DNA of 64,000 nt from JBFWVD01 sp050246915 (GTDB lineage Bacteria; Actinomycetota; Acidimicrobiia; Acidimicrobiales; Ilumatobacteraceae): positions 1 to 64,000 of the forward strand of contig JBFWVD010000024.1 of NCBI GenBank assembly GCA_050246915.1, in the 5' to 3' direction. The translations under genes and the position numbers were made by a program. Positions 23,569 through 32,795 of this stretch are shown in pieces. The stretch's first letter is position 1. The number at the start of each line of letters is the position of its first letter. The notes below the pieces were generated by a model. That model had not been told where the DNA came from, made no database searches, and saw only the letters and a program-made list of their open reading frames with translations.

Positions 23569-26500
23569 ATGATCTCCACGTGGGCCGGGCGTAATCGATC
23601 TCGTCGCGCGCTGGCGTGGACGCTCGTGTCGTTGCTCGTGGCCGCCTCGACGTTCGTCGTCCTGCGATCGGGCGCTCGTGCCGTGCGAGGGTGGACGCCC
23701 GACACCGGCGTCGACGAGATCGCGTTGCAGGCCAGCCTGCCGCTGATGATCGCCGATCTGAGCCATCACGTCCTGCTGCTCGACCTCGACCCCACCGGCC
23801 CGTCTCCGGCGGCGCTCGAGATGTTGGCGGAGCGGCGATCGACAACCGCCGAGCTGCTCGACGTCTTGGTCCACGGCGACGGCCCCGGTCGTTCTGTGGC
23901 CGAGGAGATGCCGGAGATCTACGACGGCCCGGAGGGGCTTGCCGCTCTCACCAGGTCCTTGCTCGTGGAGATCGATGCGCCGATCGCGTTCGGTGCTGAC
24001 GGGTCATCGACAGCGGTCAACGGCCGCGAGGTCCGAGCTCAGGTGCTCGACGACGCGGCAGCCGCTGAAGCGTTGGCCACGGCCGCGGTGCAACGCCTGA
24101 GCGCGCTCGAGGAGGAGCAGACCCGGAACGCCTTTGCCGACATTGCCGCGCTGCTCATGGTGATGCTCGGGTCGGCTGCGTTGGCGGCGGCCACGGTCGT
24201 GCAACGACGCAAGGGACGGCTGCTCGACCGCGCCGCAACCGCCCAGTTCGATGCCATCTTCAATCACGCTCCGAACCCGATGCTCGTCACGACGTGTGAC
24301 GCCGTGATCGAGCGTGTCAACCCGGCTTTCGCTGCTGCCCTCGGTCGCTCCGTGGAAGATCTGGTGGGTCGACCGGTGATCGATTTCATCGTGCCAGAAG
24401 ACCACAGCGCGTTCATCGACGAGATCGCGACGCCCTATGCCCTGTTGGCCGATCGGACGTCGAGCCGCCAGTTCGTCACCGCCGACGGTTCGGTGCGCCA
24501 CATGACGCGAGCGCTCACTCCCTTGCCGGAGCGACGCGGCTCGGCTCGCTACTTGGCGAGCTACACCGACGTGACCGACCTCGAGTCGCTCATCGAGGAA
24601 CTGCGGGACCGGAAATCGACCGTCAGGTCGCTGGTCGACGCCATCCCTGACCTCGTGGCCAGGCTCGACAAGGACCTCGTGTACACCGAGGTTCACCGGG
24701 GGACCGGTCCGGACTCCGGCATCGTGTTGCCCGAGGCCGGGACGATCGGACCTGAGTACTGGGGACCTGCGTACACCGATCGGATGCTGGCCGCACGCGA
24801 GGAGGCGCGCCGGACCGGCTCCGTGGTCTCGATGCACTGGGCTCCGATCAATCCCGCCGGGCAACGACGGATCCTCGAGGTCCGAGTGTCGGCGATCGGT
24901 GAGGACACCTTGCTGATCGGGCGCGATGTCACCGAACTCCGCGCGTTGGCCGATGAGACCAAGCGCGTCGCGGACGAACACGCGGCCGTTCTTCGGGCAC
25001 TGCCTGATGCCGTGGTCGTGGTGGGCAACGACCTCTCGGTGTCGAGCTCGTTCATCCCGCCCGGCTTCGTCTTTCCTCGCTTCGACCAGGCGACAGACGC
25101 GGGGCTCACCGTCTACGGCAGCGACGCCCTCACGAAGTACCTCGTCGCTCGGGAGACATCGCTGCAGACCGGTGCGTTCGCTGGATGGGTCGGTGAGTCC
25201 ATCATGGCCGACGGCAGCTCGCGCTGGTTCGAGGTGCGGGTCATGGCCCTCGCATCGGGCGGTATCGCGGTGCTGCGTGACGTCACCGAGGACCTGGCGA
25301 TCCGCCAACGGGCCATCGACAGCGAAGGCCGCCTGAGGGCCATCATCGATGCCTTCCCGGCTACCGTGTTGGTGGCCCGGCGCGACGGGACCATCGAGAC
25401 GTTCCACAGCCACGAGTCACAGTTCCGCGACCTCGACCTCACCACGCTCGTCGGCAGATCCATCGCCGACATCTTCGGCGACGATCACTTGAAGGACTTC
25501 CAGCACCGATTCGAAGAAGCATCATCCGAGGGCGGGACGATCCGGTTCGACACGATGTACGTGACGCACGGCGGGCACTTGGTGCACGAGAACCACTTCG
25601 CCCTCGTCGACTCAGAGACAGCCGTCGTCATGTCACTCGACGTGACCGAGGCCCGCAGCACGCAACATGCATTGACGGAGCGGGAGGCGCTGCTGCGCAC
25701 GTTGACCGACTCCGCTCCGATCGCCATCGGCTTGCTCGATGGCAACGGGCTGTTGCTCACCGCCAACCCACACCTCGAGGAGTTGACCGGCGCGTCATTG
25801 GCGCAACTCGCCGGTACCGGCTATCTCGATCACGTCCATCCAGGTGACCTCGACCACGTCGCCGAGCACGGCGCCCTCGCCATCGCTGAAGGGCGCAGCT
25901 ACGACCATTCGATCCGGGTCATCCGCACCGATGGGCAGATCCGATGGGCCCAGATCCGCACTGCCCCGACGCTCGATGACGAGGATCGCCCCACAGGTGC
26001 AGTGCTCACGGTCATCGACGCCACCGCGGAGAAGTTGCTCGCCGAGCAGAACGATCAGCTCGCCGATGTCATCAGCGCCACTTCCGACATGGTGGTGGTC
26101 ACCGACATGCTCGGTGGGATCTTGTACGCCAACGAGGCCGCGCAGTTCTTCCGTGAAGAGGGCCAGTGGTTCAGCGACATGCTGACGCCCGAGTCGGCCC
26201 GTGTGTACGCCTTCGAGGCGCTACCAGCCGCACAGAGCTTCGGCTCCTGGACCGGCGAGCTGCTCTATCGCAACGGAGAGTCCCCGGTTCCCGTCAGCCA
26301 GTTGGTGGTCGTCACCAACGACTCGAACGGGGAGGCAACATCGGTTGCGCACATCGGCCGCGACATCTCCGATCTCAAGGCGGTCGAGGCGCGGCTCGAA
26401 CACCTTGCGTCGCACGATGTGCTCACCGGGTTGCCGAACCGCCGCATGTGCATGCAGCGCATCGACCACGCCCTGGCTCGATCGGGTCGGAACGAGACGG

Positions 26501-27003
26501 CAGCGGCACTGATATTCATCGACCTCGACGGGTTCAAGGACGTCAACGATCGGCTCGGTCACGAGGCCGGTGACATGGTGCTCACCACCGCGGCGGCTCG
26601 CATCGAAGGTTGTGTTCGAGCTTCCGACGTCGTGGCCCGCATCGGGGGCGACGAGTTCGTGGTGTTGTGCGACGACCTGCCCTACGCCGGCGATGTCGTC
26701 GCGATCGCAGCCCGCATCGTGTCGTCGCTGCGCGAACCGATGCCTGCGGTCGGTGATTCGGCCAACGTGGGGTGCTCCATCGGTATCGCCTTCACGACGC
26801 CGTCGCACACCTCCGAGCAGCTGCTGGCCGAGGCCGACGCGGCGATGTACGAGGCGAAGCGGGCGGGCAAGGGGCGGTATCACGTGTTCGGCGAGCTCCT
26901 GCCACCGGGTGCGTTCGTCGGAGCGGACGAGCTTCCCGGCGTTCTGATGCCCCACGGCATGCCCCACGTCATGCCCCACGGGCAACAGGATCGTCGGGCC
27001 TGA
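23569..27003 (+). CDS. Membrane-anchored multi-PAS diguanylate cyclase
   Basis: The 1144-residue protein has one transmembrane helix at about residues 12-32, an extracytoplasmic region of about 150 residues, and a second helix at about 187-209. Six PAS-like domains then run from about 222 to 945. They include VNPAFAAALGRSVEDLVGRP and TANPHLEELTGASLAQLAG. A GGDEF domain spans about 950-1115. The active site reads GGDEF exactly, with an RxxD inhibitory site five residues before it (RASD), so it should make c-di-GMP and be product-inhibited. There is no EAL domain. The C-terminal tail has three MPHx repeats coded by 12-bp repeats, giving a short His-rich end. Confidence 0.88.
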   Translation: MISTWAGRNRSRRALAWTLVSLLVAASTFVVLRSGARAVRGWTPDTGVDEIALQASLPLMIADLSHHVLLLDLDPTGPSPAALEMLAERRSTTAELLDVLVHGDGPGRSVAEEMPEIYDGPEGLAALTRSLLVEIDAPIAFGADGSSTAVNGREVRAQVLDDAAAAEALATAAVQRLSALEEEQTRNAFADIAALLMVMLGSAALAAATVVQRRKGRLLDRAATAQFDAIFNHAPNPMLVTTCDAVIERVNPAFAAALGRSVEDLVGRPVIDFIVPEDHSAFIDEIATPYALLADRTSSRQFVTADGSVRHMTRALTPLPERRGSARYLASYTDVTDLESLIEELRDRKSTVRSLVDAIPDLVARLDKDLVYTEVHRGTGPDSGIVLPEAGTIGPEYWGPAYTDRMLAAREEARRTGSVVSMHWAPINPAGQRRILEVRVSAIGEDTLLIGRDVTELRALADETKRVADEHAAVLRALPDAVVVVGNDLSVSSSFIPPGFVFPRFDQATDAGLTVYGSDALTKYLVARETSLQTGAFAGWVGESIMADGSSRWFEVRVMALASGGIAVLRDVTEDLAIRQRAIDSEGRLRAIIDAFPATVLVARRDGTIETFHSHESQFRDLDLTTLVGRSIADIFGDDHLKDFQHRFEEASSEGGTIRFDTMYVTHGGHLVHENHFALVDSETAVVMSLDVTEARSTQHALTEREALLRTLTDSAPIAIGLLDGNGLLLTANPHLEELTGASLAQLAGTGYLDHVHPGDLDHVAEHGALAIAEGRSYDHSIRVIRTDGQIRWAQIRTAPTLDDEDRPTGAVLTVIDATAEKLLAEQNDQLADVISATSDMVVVTDMLGGILYANEAAQFFREEGQWFSDMLTPESARVYAFEALPAAQSFGSWTGELLYRNGESPVPVSQLVVVTNDSNGEATSVAHIGRDISDLKAVEARLEHLASHDVLTGLPNRRMCMQRIDHALARSGRNETAAALIFIDLDGFKDVNDRLGHEAGDMVLTTAAARIEGCVRASDVVARIGGDEFVVLCDDLPYAGDVVAIAARIVSSLREPMPAVGDSANVGCSIGIAFTTPSHTSEQLLAEADAAMYEAKRAGKGRYHVFGELLPPGAFVGADELPGVLMPHGMPHVMPHGQQDRRA
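26947..26982 (+). repeat. Three 12-bp repeats coding MPHx at the C-terminus
   Basis: ATGCCCCACG followed by two variable bases is repeated three times without gaps, coding MPHG, MPHV and MPHG just before the end of the diguanylate cyclase. It could bind metal or simply be a slippage product. Confidence 0.75.
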
Positions 27004-27042
27004 GTAACAAACCGTTCATGTACGGCCCATAGGGTGAACTCG

Positions 27043-27696
27043 ATGCAGAGCTTCGTCGTACGCGTGTGGCTGCCCGATCGTCCGGGCGCCCTTGGGCAGG
27101 TCGCCAGCCGGATCGGCGCTGTCCGCGGCGATGTCGTCGGCATCGACATCCTCGAACGCGGCGCCGGTCGTGCCATCGACGAGCTCATCGTCACGCTGCC
27201 CGATGAAGGGCTCGTCGATCTGCTGGTGGCCGAGATCATGCAGGTCGACGGGGTCGCGGTCGAGGACGTCCGAACGGTGAGCGACCCCGATCGCGATCAT
27301 CGTCTCGAAGCGCTCGAGACCGCCGCTCGATTGGTCGAGGCCGAATCCATCGATGAGCTGCTCGATGCGCTGTGCGCCGACGCTGTGCGCGACTTCGACG
27401 CTGAATGGGCTGCGGTTGTGCGCGATGGGACCGCTGAACTGTTGGTGGAGGTGGGCGATGCCCCCTCGGTTCCTTGGCTCGCCGCGTTCCTGGCCGGCGT
27501 GAAGGTCGCTCCGTTCGCGGTGGAGGCCGGGCCCGACGACGTGGTGTGGGCCGCGCTCGGGTCAACTGGAATTGACGTGGTGCTCGGGCGTCAAGGGCGC
27601 CCATTGCGCGCTCGCGAGCGTCGTCAGCTCCAGGCCCTCGCCCGCGTCGCTGCGGCGCGCCTCACGGCGCTCGGCCTGCACGCGCACGAGGCGTGA
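27043..27696 (+). CDS. ACT-domain protein
   Basis: A 217-residue protein. The first 75 residues (FVVRVWLPDRPGALGQVASRIGAVRGDVVGIDILERG) are an ACT domain with the ligand-binding DRPGALG turn. The rest (ESIDELLDALCADAVRDFDAEWAAVV through ARVAAARLTALG) resembles a small GAF-like regulatory domain. ACT domains bind amino acids, but no ligand can be assigned. ATG at 27043 follows AGGGTG. The GTG at 27034 is the alternative. It lies 39 bp after the diguanylate cyclase. An exact dyad copy lies at 27561-27576. Confidence 0.75.
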   Translation: MQSFVVRVWLPDRPGALGQVASRIGAVRGDVVGIDILERGAGRAIDELIVTLPDEGLVDLLVAEIMQVDGVAVEDVRTVSDPDRDHRLEALETAARLVEAESIDELLDALCADAVRDFDAEWAAVVRDGTAELLVEVGDAPSVPWLAAFLAGVKVAPFAVEAGPDDVVWAALGSTGIDVVLGRQGRPLRARERRQLQALARVAAARLTALGLHAHEA

Positions 27697-27706
27697 CGCG
27701 CCTCGA

Positions 27707-29200
27707 TCACATGGTGGCCCACGAGCGAGAGTGTTCGAGGGCTTGCCGCCAACGGGCGTGCAATGCATCGGCGACGCTGCGATCGGGGGTCGGGGCGAAG
27801 GCCTGTTGCAGTTGCCAACACCGCGAGATGTCGCTGGTGTCTCCCCACACGCCTTCGGCCAGACCGGCCAGGAACGCTGCGCCCAGCGCGGTGGTCTCCT
27901 GAATCACCGGACGCTCGACGCGAACGCCGAGCTGATCGGCCTGCAGTTGGAGCAACAGATCCATGACGCTCGCGCCACCATCCACCCGCAACGCCCGCGG
28001 GGCCGTGCCGGTGGCCGCGGTCATGGCATCGAGCACGTCTCGACACTGCAGTGCGATGGATTCCACCACGGCCCGAGCCAATTGCGCTCGCCCGCAGCCG
28101 CGGCTGATGCCGACGAGCGTGCCGCGGGCGTAGGGATCCCACCACGGACTCCCCAGCCCCGTGAACGCCGGTACGAGCATCATTCCGCCCGCGTCGGGGA
28201 CCGACGCTGCCAACTCGCCGATCTCCGCTGACGTGGTGATGAGACCCAGTTGATCGCGCATCCATTGGATGGCGGCTCCGGTCACGAACACTGCGCCTTC
28301 GCACGCGTACACCGGTTCGTCGTCACCGAGCTGCCAAGCCACGGTCGTGAGCATTCCCGCGGTCGGGCTCGGGCAGCGGGTTCCGGCGTTGAGGAGCAGG
28401 AACGAGCCGGTGCCGTATGTGTTCTTGGCCATGCCGGGGATGAAACACGCCTGACCGAACAACGCTGCTTGCTGATCGCCGGCAACACCGCTGATGGGAA
28501 TACCGGCACGCAACCCGTTGCCTGCGACAGTGACGCCGAGTCGTGCCGACGACGGCCGCACCGCCGGGAGCGCTCGTGTCGGAACGGCGAACAGCTCGCA
28601 CAGCTCGTCGTCCCAGCGATGGTTCACGATGTCGTACATCGAGGTGCGCGACGCGTTCGACACATCGGTGACGTGGGCGCGACCTCCGGTGAGGTTCCAC
28701 ACCAGCCAGGTGTCGATCGTGCCCAGACGGAGGTGCTCGTCGTCGGTCACGCCGCCGTCGCTGAGCAACCACGCCGCTTTGGTGGCGGAGAAGTACGGAT
28801 CGAGCACGAGGCCGGTGCGGGTCCGCACCAGCTGTTCGTACCCCTCGTCGCGCAAACGATCGCAGGTCGCGGCGGTGCGTCGGTCCTGCCACACGATGGC
28901 GCGATGTCGGGGTCGACCGCTTCGGGCGTCCCAGGCCACGATCGTCTCGCGCTGGTTGGTGATGCCGATCGCAGCGATGGGTCGGGGGAGCGCGGTGCAC
29001 AGCTGTGTGAGCGTGGAACGCACCGCCTCCCAGATCTCGTCGGCGTCGTGCTCGACCCAACCCTCACGAGGGAAGTACTGGGTGAACTCGCGATAGCGGT
29101 AGGCGATGATGCATCCGTCGGTGTCGACCGCAGCACAGCGGACACCGGTGGTACCCGCGTCGATTGCGATCACTATCGGATCGCTCGCCGTGCGGATCAC
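27707..29200 (-). CDS. glpK: Glycerol kinase
   Basis: This 497-residue FGGY kinase makes glycerol 3-phosphate. Visible are AIDAGTTGVRCAAVD (phosphate loop), GITNQRETIVAWDARSG, AIVWQDRRTAATCD, KAAWLLSDGG, GVAGDQQAALFGQ, NTYGTGSFLLLNAG and RVDGGASVMDLLLQLQADQLG, all in the order of glycerol kinases. The start is GTG. It lies 2 bp downstream of the stop of a small membrane protein gene and converges with the ACT gene. No glpF or glpD is present here. Confidence 0.93.
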   Translation of the reverse strand: MIRTASDPIVIAIDAGTTGVRCAAVDTDGCIIAYRYREFTQYFPREGWVEHDADEIWEAVRSTLTQLCTALPRPIAAIGITNQRETIVAWDARSGRPRHRAIVWQDRRTAATCDRLRDEGYEQLVRTRTGLVLDPYFSATKAAWLLSDGGVTDDEHLRLGTIDTWLVWNLTGGRAHVTDVSNASRTSMYDIVNHRWDDELCELFAVPTRALPAVRPSSARLGVTVAGNGLRAGIPISGVAGDQQAALFGQACFIPGMAKNTYGTGSFLLLNAGTRCPSPTAGMLTTVAWQLGDDEPVYACEGAVFVTGAAIQWMRDQLGLITTSAEIGELAASVPDAGGMMLVPAFTGLGSPWWDPYARGTLVGISRGCGRAQLARAVVESIALQCRDVLDAMTAATGTAPRALRVDGGASVMDLLLQLQADQLGVRVERPVIQETTALGAAFLAGLAEGVWGDTSDISRCWQLQQAFAPTPDRSVADALHARWRQALEHSRSWATM

Positions 29201-29202
29201 GT

Positions 29203-29565
29203 TCAGCGCTTCTTCCGATTCCGTGCCGAGCGCTGGTTGCCCATGGTGCGGCTGGTCGGTGCGGGCTTGGGACGAGCCGGCGCGATTGGCGCCGGCGCCG
29301 GACCGCGGCGGGCCGCTATTCGCTCCGCCCGTATCGCTTCACGCTCGGAGCGGCTCAGCACCCCGGGCGGGGTCCAGCCGAGCTTGGTCAACAACGCGCC
29401 GAACGCGATGTAGATGACCCCGCCGAACACTGCCCCGGCCAGCACTGACGCCGAGAAGTCCTCGCGCGCCAACACCAACATGGCGATTGTCGTGAGGACC
29501 GAGACGACGGCCGCCCAACGGATGAGCGGCTTCCAAGGAACGGGTCGAGTGCTGTCGTAGGCCAC
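29203..29565 (-). CDS. Small two-helix membrane protein
   Basis: A 120-residue protein with hydrophobic helices at about residues 15-33 and 38-60 and a basic Arg/Pro/Ala-rich cytoplasmic tail that ends NRKKR. No family recognised. The start is GTG. It shares an operon with glpK with a 2-bp gap. A structural or regulatory role there is only positional inference. Confidence 0.6.
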   Translation of the reverse strand: MAYDSTRPVPWKPLIRWAAVVSVLTTIAMLVLAREDFSASVLAGAVFGGVIYIAFGALLTKLGWTPPGVLSRSEREAIRAERIAARRGPAPAPIAPARPKPAPTSRTMGNQRSARNRKKR

Positions 29566-29655
29566 GGCAGTGAGCTTTGCAGGCGCGTCGCGACTGTGTG
29601 AACGCTCGGCGATGGGACGGAGCCGATCGCCGAGCCGCCACTAGCCTGCCCGCTC

Positions 29656-30690
29656 ATGCGCGTTGGATTGCTGACAGGCGGTGGCGATTGCCCGGGGCTC
29701 AATGCCGTGATCCGGGCCGTTGTCCGCAAGGGTGAGCAGGAGTGGGGCGACGAACTCATCGGCTTCTACGACGCATGGGAAGGCGTGATGGAGCGCCGCT
29801 ACCTCCATCTCGACATCCGTTCGCTGCGAGGCATGCTCCCTCGGGGCGGGACGCTGCTCGGCACGACGCGAGGCGGCCCGTGGGATCACGACGGAGGGGT
29901 CGAGAAGGTGAAGCACACATTCGAACAGCTCCGTCTCGATGGTCTCGTGGTCATCGGCGGCAACGGGTCGCTGTCGGTGGCCGGTCGACTCGCCATGGAG
30001 GAGGGACTGCCGGTCGTCGGGGTGCCCAAGACCATCGACAACGACATTGCCGCCACGGACACCACTTTCGGTTTCCACACCGCGGTGCAAGTCGCCACCG
30101 ATGCCATCGATCGACTCCACACCACCGCCGAGTCGCACGATCGGGTCATGCTGGTGGAGGTGATGGGTCGCCATGCCGGGTGGATCGCCACCTATGCCGG
30201 GATCGCCGGTGGCGCCACGGTCATCTTGATCCCCGAGCGTCCCTTCGATCTCGACGAGGTGTGCTCCATCTTGCGCAAGCGTCACGAACGCGGCCGGTAC
30301 GCCTCGATCGTGGTCGTCGCCGAGGGCGCGGCACCGGCACCGGGCTCGTTCACGATCCCCGAGCCCACCGTCGATCGCTACGGACACGCGCGCCTGGGCG
30401 GGATATCCACCTATCTCGCCCCCGAGATCGAGCGGCGCACCGGCTTCGAGACCCGGGTCACCATCCTCGGCCACGTGCAGCGCGGCGGCACGCCCAATGC
30501 CTACGACCGTGTGTTGTCGACCCGCTACGGACTGGCGGCCATCGATGCGGTACACGACCGGGCGTGGGGCACGATGGTGGCGCTACGCGGTGACGACATC
30601 GTTCGTGTGCCGTTGTCGGAAGCGCTCGACAAGACCCGCGGCGTCGATCCGGAGTTGTACGAGAAGGTCGCCGCAGTCTTCTTCGGCTGA
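29656..30690 (+). CDS. pfkA: 6-phosphofructokinase
   Basis: The 344-residue protein has LLTGGGDCPGLNAVIRAVV, LGTTRGGPWD, IGGNGSLSVAGRLA, PKTIDNDIAATDTTFGFHTA, EVMGRHAGWIATYAG, and LGHVQRGGTPNAYDRVLSTR. The residue equal to E. coli Gly104 is glycine (GGNGS), as in ATP enzymes. The residue equal to Gly124 is lysine (PKTIDND), as in pyrophosphate-dependent ones. This mixed pattern occurs in actinobacterial PFKs and leaves the phosphoryl donor open, with ATP more likely. It is divergent from the glpK operon. Confidence 0.9.
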   Translation: MRVGLLTGGGDCPGLNAVIRAVVRKGEQEWGDELIGFYDAWEGVMERRYLHLDIRSLRGMLPRGGTLLGTTRGGPWDHDGGVEKVKHTFEQLRLDGLVVIGGNGSLSVAGRLAMEEGLPVVGVPKTIDNDIAATDTTFGFHTAVQVATDAIDRLHTTAESHDRVMLVEVMGRHAGWIATYAGIAGGATVILIPERPFDLDEVCSILRKRHERGRYASIVVVAEGAAPAPGSFTIPEPTVDRYGHARLGGISTYLAPEIERRTGFETRVTILGHVQRGGTPNAYDRVLSTRYGLAAIDAVHDRAWGTMVALRGDDIVRVPLSEALDKTRGVDPELYEKVAAVFFG

Positions 30691-30705
30691 GCGGCCTCGA
30701 TCCGA

Positions 30706-31359
30706 TCAGGCGCACGCGCTGTCGTCGCGGCGGCTCTCGGTGGCCGAGAACGGTGGTCGCCGGGACGCGAAGTCGTCCCGGGTCAGCGGGGCGTCGCGCA
30801 CGATGCCGTTCTCGTCGCTGAGTGGGCGCGCCTCGCCGTTCAAGCTGAACAGCACACCGCGCACGCACGGCAACGAGGTGGCGGTGAAGACCATCTGTCC
30901 GATCGCAGTGATGCCGCGCTCTCCCTGCAACCCCGGCGACGAGGCGTCGATGCGCAGATCGATGCGAATGACCGTGGCGCTGACCGGTGTGACCTGCAAC
31001 AAGGTGAGCCCGTTCGGGATGGCCGAGCCGCGGTTGGCATCACGGTCCTCGGTGGTGGGTCCTTCGAGCAGCGCTTCGATGACGTCGGTCGGCGTGCCCT
31101 TGGTGTCCCGCCGCACTGCCACGAACTGATCACCATCGCTGGCTTGATCGACGAGGAAGATCACCGGGCTGTCGCTGGACGCGGCGGCGGCGTTGCGTTC
31201 GCTGATGACCAGCCGGCCTACGCCGTCCTCGCTGCTGAGATCGCGTGGCTCGTCGTCGAGGGGGATGCCGCATCCGCTCATGATCAGCAACATCGCCGCG
31301 GCGGTCATCGTCAACTTGACTTGCGACGACCATCTGCGTCGCGACATCGACCAGCTCAT
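30706..31359 (-). CDS. lpqB: LpqB-like lipoprotein reduced to a GerMN domain
   Basis: The protein starts MSWSMSRRRW, followed by a signal peptide with lipobox MSGC, so it is a lipoprotein of about 185 mature residues. The body (VIFLVDQASDGDQFVAVRRD, then PTDVIEALLEGPTTEDRDANRG, SAIPNGLTLL, and VIRIDLRID) is a GerMN domain. The ATG overlaps the stop of the histidine kinase gene (ATGA). The order mtrA-mtrB-lpqB is the conserved actinobacterial one. LpqB elsewhere is about 580 residues with a C-terminal beta-propeller. Here only the GerMN part exists. Confidence 0.8.
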   Translation of the reverse strand: MSWSMSRRRWSSQVKLTMTAAAMLLIMSGCGIPLDDEPRDLSSEDGVGRLVISERNAAAASSDSPVIFLVDQASDGDQFVAVRRDTKGTPTDVIEALLEGPTTEDRDANRGSAIPNGLTLLQVTPVSATVIRIDLRIDASSPGLQGERGITAIGQMVFTATSLPCVRGVLFSLNGEARPLSDENGIVRDAPLTRDDFASRRPPFSATESRRDDSACA

Positions 31360-32795
31360 TCGTCGATCACCGGGAGCTCGATGACGAACCGTGCACCGCT
31401 GGCACCGTCGGCGCGATCTTCCACCCACACTCGACCTCTGTGCAGGCGCACGTGCTCGTCGACCAGGGCCAGACCGAGGCCGGCTCCTTCGGTGGTGCTG
31501 CGTCGTCCGGCGCTGGCGCCGCGGCTGAACCGCTCGAACACCAGCTGGCGTTCGTCGGGCGGGACCCCCGGACCCGTGTCCTCCACGGTGATGAGCACTG
31601 TCGAGGGGCTGGGTCCGTCGGGGAGTTCGACGGCGACCAAGGTCGCGCCGCCGCCGTGGAAACGGGCGTTGTCGAGGAGGTTGGCGATGACACGGGCGAG
31701 GCGGCGCTTGTCGGCTCGGATGAACACCTCACCGGCACCGGTGCCGATGTGCAGTGGCACGCCTCGACCACTGTCGCTCACCGTCAACGCCGCTTGCACG
31801 AATTCCGCGGCGTTCACTTCCTCGAGGTGTAGGCGCACCGCGCCGGCATCGAAGCGCGAGATCTCGAGCAGATCCTCGACGAGTCCCTGGAAGCGGGACA
31901 CGTCGGCCACCAGCAGATCGAGAGCCGCCGCGGCGCGTTCGGGCAGATCGTCACGTCGCGACTGCAACACCTCGGCGCTGGCCGACAACGTCATGAGTGG
32001 AGAGCGCAGCTCGTGCGACACGTCCGAGGCGAACCGAGCGTCGCGCTCGACGCGTGCCTCGAGCGCTGAAGCCATGTCGTTGAAGGCTCTGGTCAGCACC
32101 TGCAGATCGGGATCATCCGGCGTTTCGAGCCGCGTGTCGAGGCGTCCACCGGCAATCGCCCCAGCAGCGCGTGCGGCAACGGCGAGCGGACGTACGGCGC
32201 GACCCGACACGCTCAAGCCGGTGACCACGCCGAACGACGTCGTCAACACCGAGGCGCCGAGCAGCACGAGACCCACCGAGCGCAGCGAACTCGACAGCTC
32301 CGAGAGGGAGACGATCTCGTAGTACTGGCCGTTCACCGCGGGCAACGGGATACCGATGATGAGCGCGGGCTCGTTGACGAGCGTGTTGCGCACCCGCACG
32401 CGCATGTCGACGGCCTTGCCCGCGCTGACCTGTTGCTCGAGCTTGTCCGGCACTTGATCGAGCGTGAAGAGCGGCGTGCGGGGGGTGGCGATGCCGTTCC
32501 ACTGGATGATCGGGCGGCTCGCTTCGGGCAGGTTGCTCACGATCTTCACCAGGTTCGGATCCTTGGTGGCCAATGAGTCCTGCACGAACGTGGCATTGCC
32601 GAACGCCTGGCGGGTGATCGCCGACTCGCGCTGGCGGATGAGCGCGCTACGGGTGACGATGTAGGTCGTACCGGCCAACAACACCGACAACAGCAGCGCG
32701 CCGAGCGCGAAGGTGAGTGTGATGCGGGCGCGTAGCCCGAGGCGACGCGGGCGATAGCGGTTCAGACCGAAACGGCGAAGGACCGCCCGGATCAT
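31356..32795 (-). CDS. mtrB: Sensor histidine kinase MtrB
   Basis: The 479-residue protein has a transmembrane helix at about residues 24-47, an extracytoplasmic loop of about 110 residues, a second helix near 160-180, and HAMP (SGRAVRPLAVAARAAGAIAGG). The HisKA motif RFASDVSHELRSPLMTLSAS carries the phosphorylated His. The HATPase_c domain has N (NLLDNARFHG), G1 (VEDTGPGVP), F (FERFSRG) and G2 (GAGLGLALV). The start MIRAVLRRFG at 32795 overlaps the MtrA stop. Operon context makes MtrB the best name. It controls cell-wall and division functions in relatives. Confidence 0.88.
   Translation of the reverse strand: MIRAVLRRFGLNRYRPRRLGLRARITLTFALGALLLSVLLAGTTYIVTRSALIRQRESAITRQAFGNATFVQDSLATKDPNLVKIVSNLPEASRPIIQWNGIATPRTPLFTLDQVPDKLEQQVSAGKAVDMRVRVRNTLVNEPALIIGIPLPAVNGQYYEIVSLSELSSSLRSVGLVLLGASVLTTSFGVVTGLSVSGRAVRPLAVAARAAGAIAGGRLDTRLETPDDPDLQVLTRAFNDMASALEARVERDARFASDVSHELRSPLMTLSASAEVLQSRRDDLPERAAAALDLLVADVSRFQGLVEDLLEISRFDAGAVRLHLEEVNAAEFVQAALTVSDSGRGVPLHIGTGAGEVFIRADKRRLARVIANLLDNARFHGGGATLVAVELPDGPSPSTVLITVEDTGPGVPPDERQLVFERFSRGASAGRRSTTEGAGLGLALVDEHVRLHRGRVWVEDRADGASGARFVIELPVIDE

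Noticed and set aside
26900..30720. A dif site or replication origin near the dyad orientation flip
   Set aside because: No AT-rich 28-bp XerC/XerD-like palindrome, no dnaA or dnaN, and no DnaA-box cluster was seen in the gaps at 27004-27042, 29566-29655 or 30691-30705.
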